From Arsenicibacter sp965247375 (GTDB taxonomy: Bacteria > Bacteroidota > Bacteroidia > Cytophagales > Spirosomataceae), in NCBI GenBank assembly GCA_965247375.1, contig CBDFHU010000087.1:1-64000 (forward strand): a DNA stretch of 64,000 nucleotides. Reading direction: 5' to 3'. Numbering within the stretch: the first letter of the stretch is position 1; each line of letters begins with the position of its first letter. Below are positions 38,012 to 47,109 of this stretch, piece after piece. A program made the position numbers and the translations under genes. Under the pieces are notes generated by a model. It did not search any database. It was not told the origin of the DNA and was given only the letters and a program-made list of their open reading frames with translations.

Positions 38012-38458
38012 ATGAAAACACTGAAAACACTGCTGGCGATTGCACTGATCGCCGTTGCCTGCTCCGCTCAGGCTACCGCTACCACAAAGGGCGACGACAA
38101 AAAAGAGGTAGAACAGGCGGTTGAAAAGCTGCGGCAGGGAATGCTTAACGGTGACCGCGCCACCCTCGAATCCATCGCGGCAGAGGAGCTGAGCTACGGC
38201 CACTCCAACGGGCGTGTTGAAGACAAAAAGGAGTTTGTGGAGGCATTTGCCAGCGGCACATCGGACTTCAAAACCATCGAACTGACCGAGCAGACCGTTA
38301 CGGTATCGGGCAATACGGCCTGGGTACGCCACAAACTGTACGGCGAAACAAACGACAAAGGTGTACCGGGTACGGCTAAAATCGCGATTCTGACCGTCTG
38401 GGTTAAGCAAAAAGGCAGCTGGAAGCTCTTCGCCCGGCAGGCTGTTAAGATTCAGTAA
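38012..38458 (+). CDS. Secreted NTF2-like (DUF4440-type) protein
   Basis: A 148-residue protein with a signal region ending near ACSAQATA (cleaved or lipid-modified at Cys). The rest is a single NTF2/SnoaL-like alpha+beta cone: VEQAVEKLRQGMLNGDRATLESIAAEELSYGHSNG, the SDFKTIELTEQTV strand, and WVRHKLYGE to the end WKLFARQAVKI. Members serve as small binding or enzymatic domains; the ligand is not known. It begins 13 bp after the GH2 remnant, so it was probably part of the same operon before the deletion. Confidence 0.75.
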   Translation: MKTLKTLLAIALIAVACSAQATATTKGDDKKEVEQAVEKLRQGMLNGDRATLESIAAEELSYGHSNGRVEDKKEFVEAFASGTSDFKTIELTEQTVTVSGNTAWVRHKLYGETNDKGVPGTAKIAILTVWVKQKGSWKLFARQAVKIQ

Positions 38459-38463
38459 TGGTT

Positions 38464-38527
38464 GACCACATAGCCACATAAGAGACACAAAGAGCGTGAA
38501 AACCTATGTTCTCCATGTGGCTATGCG
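38464..38527. repeat. Long imperfect palindrome CCACATAGCCACAT/ATGTGGCTATG
   Basis: The left arm, CCACATAGCCACAT, pairs with ATGTGGCTATGCGG across about 35 bp. It follows the NTF2-like gene directly and may act as a transcript end. It resembles in style the GCCACAAAG element at 47003-47090. The rest of the gap to 38692 shows no gene. Confidence 0.65.
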
Positions 38528-38692
38528 GTAAAATAATAATTTGTTAATCATTCTGTAAAGGCTTGTTGTTTCATAAAGTCACTATTTCCGGTAAAGACGG
38601 CAAGCCACTGGAGGTGAAAAAAAGTACCGGCATTTCTTTTTAATTGGCTTTCCGGTAAGTTACGGCTAATTTCCGGCCCTAATCGAATCTGC

Positions 38693-39256
38693 ATGGAACT
38701 GACTGCCTACCTGAAAGAGCTTGTTGCGATGACGCCGGAACTGGAACACGAAATTAACCAGGCCGTTGTGCGTGACGTTTTCCCGAAACGGCATAAGCTG
38801 TTGTTGCCGGACAATACCTCGCAGAAAGTATTTTTTATTGAACAGGGACTGGCCCGTACCTACTACATCAAACCGGATGGGAAAGATGTGACACACCATT
38901 TCATTCTGGAAAACTCCTTTTTCATGGCCATCGAAAACATTTTCTACGGCAAGACGTCTCCCTATGGCTTCGAACTGCTGGAGAAATCGGTTGTCCGGTC
39001 GATTCCGTATGCCGATCTGGAAAAACTCATTGATCAGCACGATACCCTCGAAAAGGTGATGCGGACGCTGCTGATTCAGACCCTGAAAACGTTTTCTGAC
39101 CGCTTATACGCGCTGCAATTCCAGTCTGCTCTGGACCGCTACAATACCTTACTGGCCCAGTATCCGTCTATTCTGCAACGCGCTCCGCTCGGCCATATCG
39201 CTTCTTATCTGGGTATTACCCAGCAGACACTCAGTGTTATACGCGCGCAACGCTAA
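38693..39256 (+). CDS. Crp/Fnr-family transcription regulator
   Basis: A 187-residue protein. The cyclic-nucleotide-binding-type barrel spans about 25-115 (LLLPDNTSQKVFFIEQGLARTYYI, DVTHHFILENSFFMAIENIFYG). A long dimerisation helix follows and then a short C-terminal helix-turn-helix (APLGHIASYLGITQQTLSVIRAQR). Many Bacteroidota members of this type do not bind cAMP. It stands upstream of the efflux operon on the same strand, separated by a small palindrome and one small gene; control of that operon is possible but unproven. Confidence 0.85.
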   Translation: MELTAYLKELVAMTPELEHEINQAVVRDVFPKRHKLLLPDNTSQKVFFIEQGLARTYYIKPDGKDVTHHFILENSFFMAIENIFYGKTSPYGFELLEKSVVRSIPYADLEKLIDQHDTLEKVMRTLLIQTLKTFSDRLYALQFQSALDRYNTLLAQYPSILQRAPLGHIASYLGITQQTLSVIRAQR

Positions 39257-39260
39257 GTGC

Positions 39261-39284
39261 TGTAACACGGAATGCCGTGCTACA
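39261..39284. repeat. Short palindromic repeat, CACGG/CCGTG variant (copy 4)
   Basis: TGTAACACGG faces CCGTGCTACA around AATG. It looks like an internally shortened copy of the ACGGAATG/CATTCCGT family. Confidence 0.65.
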
Positions 39285-39398
39285 AAAGACCTGAAAATAA
39301 GTTTATGCTTACTTTAGGGTTATATACTGATTTTTTAATCCAGATGAAAAGAAATGAGGCCCGCTAATTAGTCTTTTGTATGACTAATCGGTTAGGCT

Positions 39399-39797
39399 AT
39401 GAAAACGATTCATCCGGCAAAAACAGTCCATTACCTATACATCACCGACGAAACAGGCATCGATGATGTGTTTCCTGCTATAAAACGAAAACTGGTCGAA
39501 CATACCTCGACCCACGTATCCCTGATTTATGCGTCAGGGACGCCGGCGCACGTCTTTGCGCCGGAACTGCATTTGTTATCCCGTCACTTTCCGGTTCAGT
39601 TCATCCCTTGTCTGGTACAGGACGCGGATAACCGCTTTGATCACCAGTCCACTATTGAAACCATCCTGAATGCCGATACACGCGACCGGCTGCTTGTCAG
39701 CGTGTCGGGGCAGGAGGATTTTGTGTCAGCGGTAGAGGCACAGCTACAGTTTTTAGGAGTAAAGAAAGATACTACTGAGCTCCATTTTTTAAGATAG
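39399..39797 (+). CDS. Stand-alone NAD(P)-binding half of a ferredoxin-reductase-like protein
   Basis: A 132-residue cytoplasmic protein. The sequence resembles the NAD(P)-binding lobe of FNR-type flavin reductases: IDDVFPAIKRKLVE, VSLIYASGTPAHVFAPELHLLSRHFPVQFIPCL, and the closing VSGQEDFVSAVEAQLQFLGV-TELHFLR, which matches the family ending where CGPP is replaced by VSGQ. The FAD-binding half is missing and no partial copy lies upstream. It may be a free-standing sensor or a decayed gene. It lies 64 bp before the RND efflux operon on the same strand. Assignment is by pattern only. Confidence 0.55.
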   Translation: MKTIHPAKTVHYLYITDETGIDDVFPAIKRKLVEHTSTHVSLIYASGTPAHVFAPELHLLSRHFPVQFIPCLVQDADNRFDHQSTIETILNADTRDRLLVSVSGQEDFVSAVEAQLQFLGVKKDTTELHFLR

Positions 39798-39861
39798 ATG
39801 AAAAGAAAGCAGTCTTTCATCCGTCAATTTTGCATCATCAATTTTCGACGAACCAATCGCT

Positions 39862-40896
39862 ATGAAAAGCCAGTATTTCTATATCGCGCTGATCCCTACA
39901 CTGATCGTAAGTAGTTGTCAGACAAAGCAAACGGCTACCGAAACCAGAGAAGCCGTCATTCCGGTCATCACCGAGCAGGTAACGAGCCGGCAGGTCAACC
40001 GTACCACCTCCATCAGCGGAAATATTGAAGGAAGCCGCACGGTCCGGCTGGGATTTATGGTAGCCGGTAAATTGAACTTTATCGCGGCCGACGAAGGACA
40101 GGTTGTGCGGAAAGGTCAATTGCTGGCCAGCCTCGATCCGGTCAGCTACGGCATCGCCAAAGAGATGACCGACGTGCAGGTGGCGCAGGTCAGCGACGAA
40201 TATAACCGGCTGAAACTGATGCACGACCGCAACAGCGTGAGCGATGCTGATTTCGCTAAAGTCAACTTTGGTCTGCAACAGGCAAAGGTGCAGCAGAAAC
40301 TACAGGCTAAAAACCTGGCTGATACCAAACTATACGCCCCGATCAGCGGCGTGATGCTGAAAAAAATGGCCGAAGCCGGTGAGATTACCGGTGTGGGCAC
40401 GCCGCTGTTTGTGGTATCAGACATCAGCAAGGTAAATGTAAATGCCTACATCCCTGAAAGCGAGCTGCATACCATCAAAATCGGTCAGCCGGCGAGTGTA
40501 CTGGTATCGTCGCTGAGCCAGACCTTTACCGGCCGCGTAAAAGAAGTCGGTTCGGTGGCCGACGTAACCTCACGGGCGTTTACGGTAAAAATCGAACTGC
40601 CGAACCCCAAAGGCCTGATCCGGCCGGGTATGATCGCCGAAATTAACCTGAAATCCAGTCAGCCGGTGTCACGCCTGTTGCTGCCCGCTGAGGCCATTCT
40701 GCACGATACCGACAGCCAGAGCTATGTATTTGTGGTCGACAAAGGGCAGAAGAAAGCCTTCCGCCGCAACGTAAGTGTTGGTCAGCTGATCGACAACAAA
40801 ATTGACGTAACGGCCGGGCTGTCGCCGCAGGAGCTTGTGGTAACGGGTGGGCAGCAAAAACTCACCGATGGTTCATCTGTCAGCCTTTCTAACTAA
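39862..40896 (+). CDS. RND efflux periplasmic adaptor (MFP) lipoprotein
   Basis: A 344-residue membrane-fusion protein with lipobox VSSC. It has the biotinyl-lipoyl-like halves around GFMVAGKLNFIAADEGQVVRKGQLLASLDP and LYAPISGVMLKKMAEAGEITGVGTPLFVVSD. A short helical hairpin lies between, followed by the beta-barrel (SVLVSSLSQTFTGRVKEVG) and membrane-proximal domain. It links the inner-membrane pump encoded 8 bp downstream with the outer-membrane channel gene after that. Substrates cannot be told from sequence. Confidence 0.93.
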   Translation: MKSQYFYIALIPTLIVSSCQTKQTATETREAVIPVITEQVTSRQVNRTTSISGNIEGSRTVRLGFMVAGKLNFIAADEGQVVRKGQLLASLDPVSYGIAKEMTDVQVAQVSDEYNRLKLMHDRNSVSDADFAKVNFGLQQAKVQQKLQAKNLADTKLYAPISGVMLKKMAEAGEITGVGTPLFVVSDISKVNVNAYIPESELHTIKIGQPASVLVSSLSQTFTGRVKEVGSVADVTSRAFTVKIELPNPKGLIRPGMIAEINLKSSQPVSRLLLPAEAILHDTDSQSYVFVVDKGQKKAFRRNVSVGQLIDNKIDVTAGLSPQELVVTGGQQKLTDGSSVSLSN

Positions 40897-40904
40897 TCAA
40901 CGTC

Positions 40905-43900
40905 ATGAATTTTGTTCAAGCTTCGTTAAAATATAAACAGGTCACCCTGTCGGTGTTGCTGTTGGTTTTTGCGCTGGGAGTATACTCGCTGCTGACGATG
41001 CCACGGCGCGAAGACCCGAAAATTACGGTCCGCCAGGGTCTTGTGCTGGCGTTTTACCCGGGTGCCAATTCGGCTCAGGTCGAAGATCAGGTCACCAAAA
41101 AACTGGAGCAGTACCTGTTTCAGTTTGAGGAGGTCCGGAAAGATAAAACGTACTCGACCACCCGCGACGGTATGGTGGTAGTCAACGTGGAGCTGGGTGA
41201 AAACGTGAAAAATCCGGATGTGTTCTGGAGCAAACTGCGTCACCAGCTGCTGGTCGTTAAAAGTCTGGAGCTGCCGCAGGGCGTTCGGGGGCCAATCGTC
41301 AACTCCGATTTCGGCGATACCGAAGCCCTCGTGATCGGGATTGAAAGCGACCAGGCCAGTTTCGCTCAACTGAAACAATACGCCCAAAAACTGGAAGATA
41401 ACCTGCGGACCATTCCGGCCGTGTCGAAAATCAAACGCGTCGGCGATCAGCAGGAACAGATTACCGTCTCGTCAAACTCCGAAAAACTGGCGCAGTACGG
41501 CATTGACATACAGCAGGTTGTAAAAGTCCTGCAATCGCAGAATACCATCGGGGCAACGGGCTCGATTGAGACCAAAACCCGCAAGGCTCCGCTTTATACC
41601 AGCGGCTATTTTACCAAAGAAAATGAAATCGCTAATCAGATTGTCGGCGCTTCCAAAACGGGGGCCCTTGTCCGGTTGGGCGACATCGCGGCCATTCAGC
41701 GGGAATATACCGAGCCGACCAGCAAGATTACCGTTAACGGCCATAAGGCGCTGGTACTGACTGTGCAGATGCACGAAGGCAACAACATTGTTGATTTCGG
41801 GAAAGCCGTTGATCAGAAAATTGCCGAAACGACTAAGCTGTTCCCTGCCAACGTGACGCTGACCACGATTGTGAACCAGCCGCAGGTGGTAGGCCATAAC
41901 GTCTCGCACTTTATTGACGAATTTTTTCTGGCCATTTTCTCGGTAGTAATCGTGGTGGTGCTGCTGCTGCCGTTCCGGATTGCGTCGGTGGCGGCCATGG
42001 CCATTCCGATGACGGTGGCGGTGACGTTTGCGCTCATGCACGCCTTTGGCATCGAGCTGCATCAGGTATCGCTGGCGGCACTGATTGTGGTGCTGGGGAT
42101 GGTGGTCGATGACGCGATTGTGATTGCCGACAACTACGTCGAGCTGCTGGATGCGGGTGTCGAACGCTGGACGGCGGCGTGGCGGAGTGCGAGCGATCTG
42201 GTGGTGCCGGTACTGGCTGCTACCGTAACGATCATTGCTTCGTTTATGCCGATGATTCTGCTGACCGGCTCGGTCGGGGAGTTTATCAACGCCCTGCCGT
42301 GGACGGTTGCCATTGCCCTGGCCTCGTCGTTTATTGTCGCCATGGTGCTGACCCCGCTGCTGTGTTACGTCTTCATTAAGAAAGGCTTACACGATCCGGA
42401 TGCGGTCAATGAACCGAAGAAAACCTCGCTGCTCGACCGGATGCAGAACGGCTATAACGCCTCACTGGATTGGGCCATCCGTCACCCGAAACTAACGATT
42501 GGTCTGAGCCTGATTACGATTGTGTTTGCCGGGTTGCTGTATGTGGGCGGTGTCCGTCAGAAATTCTTCCCGGCCGCCGAGCGCAATCAGTTCGTTGTGG
42601 AACTCTGGATGCCAACCAGTACGAGCCTCGATAAAACCGAAGCCGCCATTAAAAAAGTGGAAAAACTGGTGCAGAACGATGAGCGTGTGACTTCGTTCGC
42701 CACGTTTGTCGGCACGAGTGCCCCGCGGTTCTACTATAATTTTTCGCCGGAAGTGCCGGTCAGCAACTATGCCCAGATTCTGGTGAACACGACCGATGAG
42801 CACACGACCGAAGCCATGTCGGAAGAATTGCAGGAAAAAGTAGAAGCCATTATTCCGGAAGGCCGCCCGCAGATTAAACTCCTGCAACAGGGTCAGCCAC
42901 TGAAAGCACCGGTCGAAGTGCGGATTATCGGCGACGATATTAACCGCCTGAAAACCATCGGTCAGCAAGTGGAAGCTATCGTGAAAAAAACACCCGGCAA
43001 CGCGCTGATCCGCAACGATTTTCAGGAGGACTATTACGGCGTAAGCATCCGGTTGAAAGATGAAGCGAGCCGCCTCGGCTTTACGACATCGAGTATTTCG
43101 CAGATGGTCTATACCGGTTTCAGCGGTGCGCCGATCACGACCCTGTACGAAGGCAACAACGCCGTCGACGTTGTGTTCCGGCTGGATAAGCAAAACCGCG
43201 AAACCACCGACGATCTGGGGAATACCTACCTGTCGTCGCCGGTTACGAACGGGCGGGTACCGCTCCGGCAGATTGCTGACCTGGTGCCGCAGTGGCAGAC
43301 CGGCCGCATCATGCACCGGAACGGGGTACGTACCCTGACCGTGCAGAGCGAAACAAGCAACGGGCTGTTGCCGGCCGAATTACTGAAAGAAATCCGGCCC
43401 GAAATTGATCAGATTCAACTGCCGGCCGGTTACCGGATCGAATACGGCGGGGAATATGCCAACAAACAGGAAACGTTCAGTCAGATGATTACGGTGCTGA
43501 TGATCAGCCTGGTCCTGATTTTCTTCATCCTCCTGTTCCAGTTCCGGAATCTGAAAGAAGCAGTGATTGTGATGCTGACCATTCCGCTGAGTTTGTTCGG
43601 GGCCTTGTTCGGGCTCTACATCACCGGCAACAACTTTGGCTTCACGGCCTTTGTCGGGCTCATCAGTCTGTCGGGTATTGTGGTCCGGAACGCGATTATC
43701 CTCGTGGATCATACCAACGAGCTGATGCACCACGGCATGGACATCCGGACGGCGGCCATTGAATCGGGCAAGCGCCGGTTGCGGCCGATCTTTCTGACGG
43801 CCTCAGCCGCTGCCATCGGGGTCTTGCCGATGATTCTGTCGGGTTCACCGATGTGGAGTCCGCTGGCGAGTGTCATTGCGGTAGGGGTACTGTGGTCGAT

Positions 43901-44009
43901 GGTCATGGCCCTGCTGACGGTGCCGGTGCTGTACATCGCCTGGATCAAACCCGCCGACAAGAAAGATCTCCTTGCCGTTCAACAACAAGCTGTCAACCAT
44001 GAAATTTAA
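40905..44009 (+). CDS. RND-family (AcrB-type) efflux pump
   Basis: A 1034-residue inner-membrane pump of normal length, with twelve expected membrane helices and two large periplasmic loops. The TM4 proton-relay region reads GMVVDDAIVIADNYVELLDAG with its paired Asp, and the second half has SLSGIVVRNAIILVDHTNELM. The N-terminus MNFVQASLKYKQVTLSVLLLV matches pumps of the multidrug/hydrophobic export group found in Bacteroidota. The gene overlaps the outer-membrane channel gene by 11 bp, so the three-gene operon is translated in a coupled way. Confidence 0.95.
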   Translation: MNFVQASLKYKQVTLSVLLLVFALGVYSLLTMPRREDPKITVRQGLVLAFYPGANSAQVEDQVTKKLEQYLFQFEEVRKDKTYSTTRDGMVVVNVELGENVKNPDVFWSKLRHQLLVVKSLELPQGVRGPIVNSDFGDTEALVIGIESDQASFAQLKQYAQKLEDNLRTIPAVSKIKRVGDQQEQITVSSNSEKLAQYGIDIQQVVKVLQSQNTIGATGSIETKTRKAPLYTSGYFTKENEIANQIVGASKTGALVRLGDIAAIQREYTEPTSKITVNGHKALVLTVQMHEGNNIVDFGKAVDQKIAETTKLFPANVTLTTIVNQPQVVGHNVSHFIDEFFLAIFSVVIVVVLLLPFRIASVAAMAIPMTVAVTFALMHAFGIELHQVSLAALIVVLGMVVDDAIVIADNYVELLDAGVERWTAAWRSASDLVVPVLAATVTIIASFMPMILLTGSVGEFINALPWTVAIALASSFIVAMVLTPLLCYVFIKKGLHDPDAVNEPKKTSLLDRMQNGYNASLDWAIRHPKLTIGLSLITIVFAGLLYVGGVRQKFFPAAERNQFVVELWMPTSTSLDKTEAAIKKVEKLVQNDERVTSFATFVGTSAPRFYYNFSPEVPVSNYAQILVNTTDEHTTEAMSEELQEKVEAIIPEGRPQIKLLQQGQPLKAPVEVRIIGDDINRLKTIGQQVEAIVKKTPGNALIRNDFQEDYYGVSIRLKDEASRLGFTTSSISQMVYTGFSGAPITTLYEGNNAVDVVFRLDKQNRETTDDLGNTYLSSPVTNGRVPLRQIADLVPQWQTGRIMHRNGVRTLTVQSETSNGLLPAELLKEIRPEIDQIQLPAGYRIEYGGEYANKQETFSQMITVLMISLVLIFFILLFQFRNLKEAVIVMLTIPLSLFGALFGLYITGNNFGFTAFVGLISLSGIVVRNAIILVDHTNELMHHGMDIRTAAIESGKRRLRPIFLTASAAAIGVLPMILSGSPMWSPLASVIAVGVLWSMVMALLTVPVLYIAWIKPADKKDLLAVQQQAVNHEI

Positions 44010-45348
44010 GTCGAAACTATATACCGGCCTCGGCATCATGGGGATGCTGGCGGCCACTCCGGCACTGGCCCAGACAACTGAGCCGGTTAGTTTGCAGCAG
44101 GCGATTGATCTGGCCCTGCAAAACAACCGCGGGCTGGCCATCCGCAAATTACAGGTGGCCGAAAAAGAGGCGAAGCTGAAGGAGGATGAGGTGAAAAAAT
44201 ATCCCTCGGTCACCGTCAACTCCACCTACCAGTACAATGCCAACACCGGCTCGCTGGTGATTGATCAGGGTTCGTTCGGGATACTGCCGCTCAACGCAAC
44301 CACGCAGGTGCCGCTGCCGAACGAAACAAAAACGTTTGAACTGGGCCAGCACCATACTATCAACGCGGGCATCATGGCCTATCAGCCCCTGACGCAGCTG
44401 GGTAAGGTGAAAACCGGTCTGGCTATTGATCAGACAGACATTCAGGTATCACAGCAGGAGCAGCGCAAAACAGCTCTGCAAATCCGGCAGGCGGTAGAGC
44501 GGCTGTATTATGGCCTGCTGATCAACCAGCAGCAACAGTTGGAAGCCGCATCTAAACTCGATGTGGCAAAGCTGAAACTCTATGATGTTGAAAGTGCGCT
44601 GACCTCGGGCAAAACCATCAACGTAAGCAAAGCCGGTTTGCAGGCCAACATTGCCGATGAAGAGCAGAACCTGCTGAAACTGGCGATTCAGCGCGAAGAT
44701 TATGAAGCGGATCTGAAACGCCTGACCGGCCTCAAAGCCGACTCGCTGATACTGGCCGGTGTTGAGTTGAACCCGGTGGCCGTGCCGTCGCTGGATTCGG
44801 TGGCGTTGTCGACCCTGCGTAACAACGTAGATATTCAGCTGGCGTCGCTGGGGCAGCTAAAGGCGCAGCTGGGGATTAAAGCCGCACAGCAGAGCTACCG
44901 GCCCGATGTAGGGGTGCTGGCGGGCTATACCTTCCAGAAGGGTAACCTGATTTTTCCGGTCAATAACCCGTATGTAGGTATAAACCTGAAATGGAATTTA
45001 CAGGACCTCGTGGCTAATAAACAGGTTATGACCCAGCGCAGCCTGCTCCGGCAGCAGGCACAGGAAAACCTGCTGAACACGCAGGAGCAGGTGAGCAGCG
45101 ATCTGGAAAAGGCGTACCGGAAAATAAACCAGGCTAAAGCGCTGATTGACGTAGCGCAGAAAGCCGCCCGTTACCGCAGCGAAGAGCTGAAAGTCCAGCA
45201 GGACCGGCAGGCGGCCGGCCTTAACCTGAAGAGTGACCTGCTGACGGCGCAGTCGAATCTGGCCAAAGCGCAGGTCGATTTACTGGCCGCACAGCTGAAC
45301 TACCGGCTGGCGGTGCTGGATGTGAATATCCTGACGGGAACCATGTAG
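43999..45348 (+). CDS. TolC-like outer-membrane efflux channel
   Basis: About 449 residues from the ATG at 43999; the frame is open 27 bp further upstream but the signal peptide MKFKSKLYTGLGIMGMLAATPALAQ starts here. Two OEP repeats are visible: VSLQQAIDLALQNNRGLAIRKLQ at the start of the first, and a second helical half beginning LSTLRNNVDIQLASLGQLKAQLGIKAAQQSYRPDVGVLAGY. It closes the tripartite pump with the adaptor and RND genes. The first 11 bp lie inside the pump gene. The stop is directly followed by GAGACGCA palindromes. Confidence 0.93.
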   Translation: MKFKSKLYTGLGIMGMLAATPALAQTTEPVSLQQAIDLALQNNRGLAIRKLQVAEKEAKLKEDEVKKYPSVTVNSTYQYNANTGSLVIDQGSFGILPLNATTQVPLPNETKTFELGQHHTINAGIMAYQPLTQLGKVKTGLAIDQTDIQVSQQEQRKTALQIRQAVERLYYGLLINQQQQLEAASKLDVAKLKLYDVESALTSGKTINVSKAGLQANIADEEQNLLKLAIQREDYEADLKRLTGLKADSLILAGVELNPVAVPSLDSVALSTLRNNVDIQLASLGQLKAQLGIKAAQQSYRPDVGVLAGYTFQKGNLIFPVNNPYVGINLKWNLQDLVANKQVMTQRSLLRQQAQENLLNTQEQVSSDLEKAYRKINQAKALIDVAQKAARYRSEELKVQQDRQAAGLNLKSDLLTAQSNLAKAQVDLLAAQLNYRLAVLDVNILTGTM

Positions 45349-45517
45349 AGACGCAATATTTTGCGTCTCATCCGCATGCGCCATGCGTTGCTGCAGGACA
45401 TAACCGCTATGATCGGTTCGTAGTTTGAGACGCAATATTTTGCGTCTCATCCGCGACCATCACATTTTAATCAGATTTTGGGCGAAAGTGGAGACGCAAA
45501 ATATTGCGTCTCTACGT
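45349..45517. repeat. Three GAGACGCAAT palindromes between two genes
   Basis: Copies lie at about 45348-45369, 45427-45448 and 45493-45514, each with arms GAGACGCAA and TTGCGTCTC around ATAT or similar. The first two share the 3' flank ATCCGC. The third is inverted relative to the first two in its centre and flanks. The remaining gap to 45627 shows no gene. Confidence 0.85.
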
Positions 45518-45626
45518 ATTAGGGCTGGTGTATTGGCAACTGCCCATAAGTAAGTAAATAAATGCTTCCGCTTTATTGATACGTATTGACGCACCGTTTC
45601 CGGGCGTCCAAACCCTTACTTACTTC

Positions 45627-46994
45627 ATGGACCAGTTCAATCTTAATCGTCGTCAGTTTATTCAGGGGACGACCGCTTCCCTGGCGCTCACCGCCATGGG
45701 CGCTCAGGCGACGGATATTACAAAGCCGATGAAAACCTACCGCGTTGCCCTGATCGGAACCGGCTGGTATGGCAAAAGCGACTTGTTCCGCCTGATTCAG
45801 GTGGCCGATGTCGACGTTGTCGCGCTTTGCGATGTCGATAAAAACATGCTGGAAGCAGCCGGTAAGCTGGTGAGCCAACGGCAGAAATCCGGAAAAGTCC
45901 CGAAACTATACGGTGATTACAAAAAACTGCTCGCCGAAAATCAGCTGGATATTGTGCTCATCGGCTCGCCCGACCACTGGCATGCACTGATGGCGATTGA
46001 CGCCGTGAAAGCCGGTGCCCACGTATATGTGCAGAAGCCGATCAGTGTCGACGTAATGGAAGGCGAGGCGATGGTGGCCGCCGCCCGTAAATACAACAAG
46101 GTGGTGCAGGTCGGGACGCAGCGGAAAAGCACGCCGCACCTGATCGATGCCAAAAAGAACATCGTGGATGCCGGTCTGCTGGGCAAGGTGTCGCACGTCG
46201 AAATGTGCTGTTATTTCCACATGCGCAACAACGGCAATCCGCCGGTTGTTGCCGTGCCGGATTTTCTGGATTACAACATGTGGACGGGACCGGCACCGCT
46301 GCGGCCCTACGACGGGTTGCCGCACATCCGCTGGTGGCGGACGTTTAAGGAGTACGGCAATGGCATCATGGGCGATATGTGTATCCACATGTTCGATACC
46401 GTGCGCTGGATGCTGAAGCTCAGCTGGCCGCAAAAAATCAGCTCGACGGGCGGGATTTACGTGCAGAAAGACGGTAAGTCGAACATTGAAGATACGCAGT
46501 CGGCTATTTTTGAATATCCGGAGCTGAACTGCGTGTGGCAGCACCGCACCTGGGGAACACCGAACAATCCGGATTATCCGTGGTCGTTTACGCTCTATGG
46601 CGAAAAGGGAACACTCTGGGCCAGTACCATGAGCTATGACTTTATCCCGCAGGGCAAGGGCGACAAGATTCATAAGGATGTGGTCTACGAAAAAGAGAAA
46701 TATCCGGAAGACCTTACCGAAGAACGCATTGAGTTGAATGCGGCTCCGGCTACCCGCCTACACATGCTGAATTTCCTGGAAGCGATTGAGAAGAACAGCC
46801 GCCCCGTGGCTGATATCGAAGAAGGACACATTTCAACGGCAAGCTGTCTGCTCGCAAACCTGTCGATGCAGTTGGGCCGTCCGCTGGTGTATGACCCGCA
46901 AAAACGCGAGGTTGTGGGGGATAAGGAAGCCACAAAACTGCTGCAACGGCCTTACCGCGCCCCGTGGGTCCACCCCGATCCGAAGAAGGTATAA
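45627..46994 (+). CDS. Gfo/Idh/MocA oxidoreductase with export leader
   Basis: About 455 residues from the ATG at 45627 (an upstream TTG is open in frame but not leader-like). The leader MDQFNLNRRQFIQGTTASLALTAMGAQA is twin-arginine type. The Rossmann motif is RVALIGTGWYGKSDLFRL, followed by VALCDVDKNM, IGSPDHWHALMAIDAVKAGAHVYVQKP (family Lys), and GTQRKSTPHLIDAK. The C-terminal domain contains HIRWWRTFKEYGNGIMGDMCIHMFDTVRWML with the conserved His and Asp. Such secreted members act on sugars or glycosides. A GH43 gene follows on the same strand, so both may serve one glycan. Confidence 0.9.
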   Translation: MDQFNLNRRQFIQGTTASLALTAMGAQATDITKPMKTYRVALIGTGWYGKSDLFRLIQVADVDVVALCDVDKNMLEAAGKLVSQRQKSGKVPKLYGDYKKLLAENQLDIVLIGSPDHWHALMAIDAVKAGAHVYVQKPISVDVMEGEAMVAAARKYNKVVQVGTQRKSTPHLIDAKKNIVDAGLLGKVSHVEMCCYFHMRNNGNPPVVAVPDFLDYNMWTGPAPLRPYDGLPHIRWWRTFKEYGNGIMGDMCIHMFDTVRWMLKLSWPQKISSTGGIYVQKDGKSNIEDTQSAIFEYPELNCVWQHRTWGTPNNPDYPWSFTLYGEKGTLWASTMSYDFIPQGKGDKIHKDVVYEKEKYPEDLTEERIELNAAPATRLHMLNFLEAIEKNSRPVADIEEGHISTASCLLANLSMQLGRPLVYDPQKREVVGDKEATKLLQRPYRAPWVHPDPKKV

Positions 46995-47002
46995 TTTTTT
47001 TC

Positions 47003-47090
47003 GCCACAAAGACGGGAAGTCAGGAAGGTGCACAAAGAAGAGTTAGTCATAAAAACTTCGTGCACCTTTCCGGCTTGGTACCTTCGTGGC
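47003..47090. repeat. Long imperfect palindrome GCCACAAAG.../...CTTCGTGGC
   Basis: Starting GCCACAAAGACGGGAAG and ending CCTTCGTGGC, with inner arms AAGGTGCACAAAGA and CTTCGTGCACCTT. It fills the gap between the oxidoreductase and GH43 genes and would fold into a long hairpin with internal bulges. Confidence 0.75.
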
Positions 47091-47109
47091 AACCAATCAT
47101 AAAAACGAT

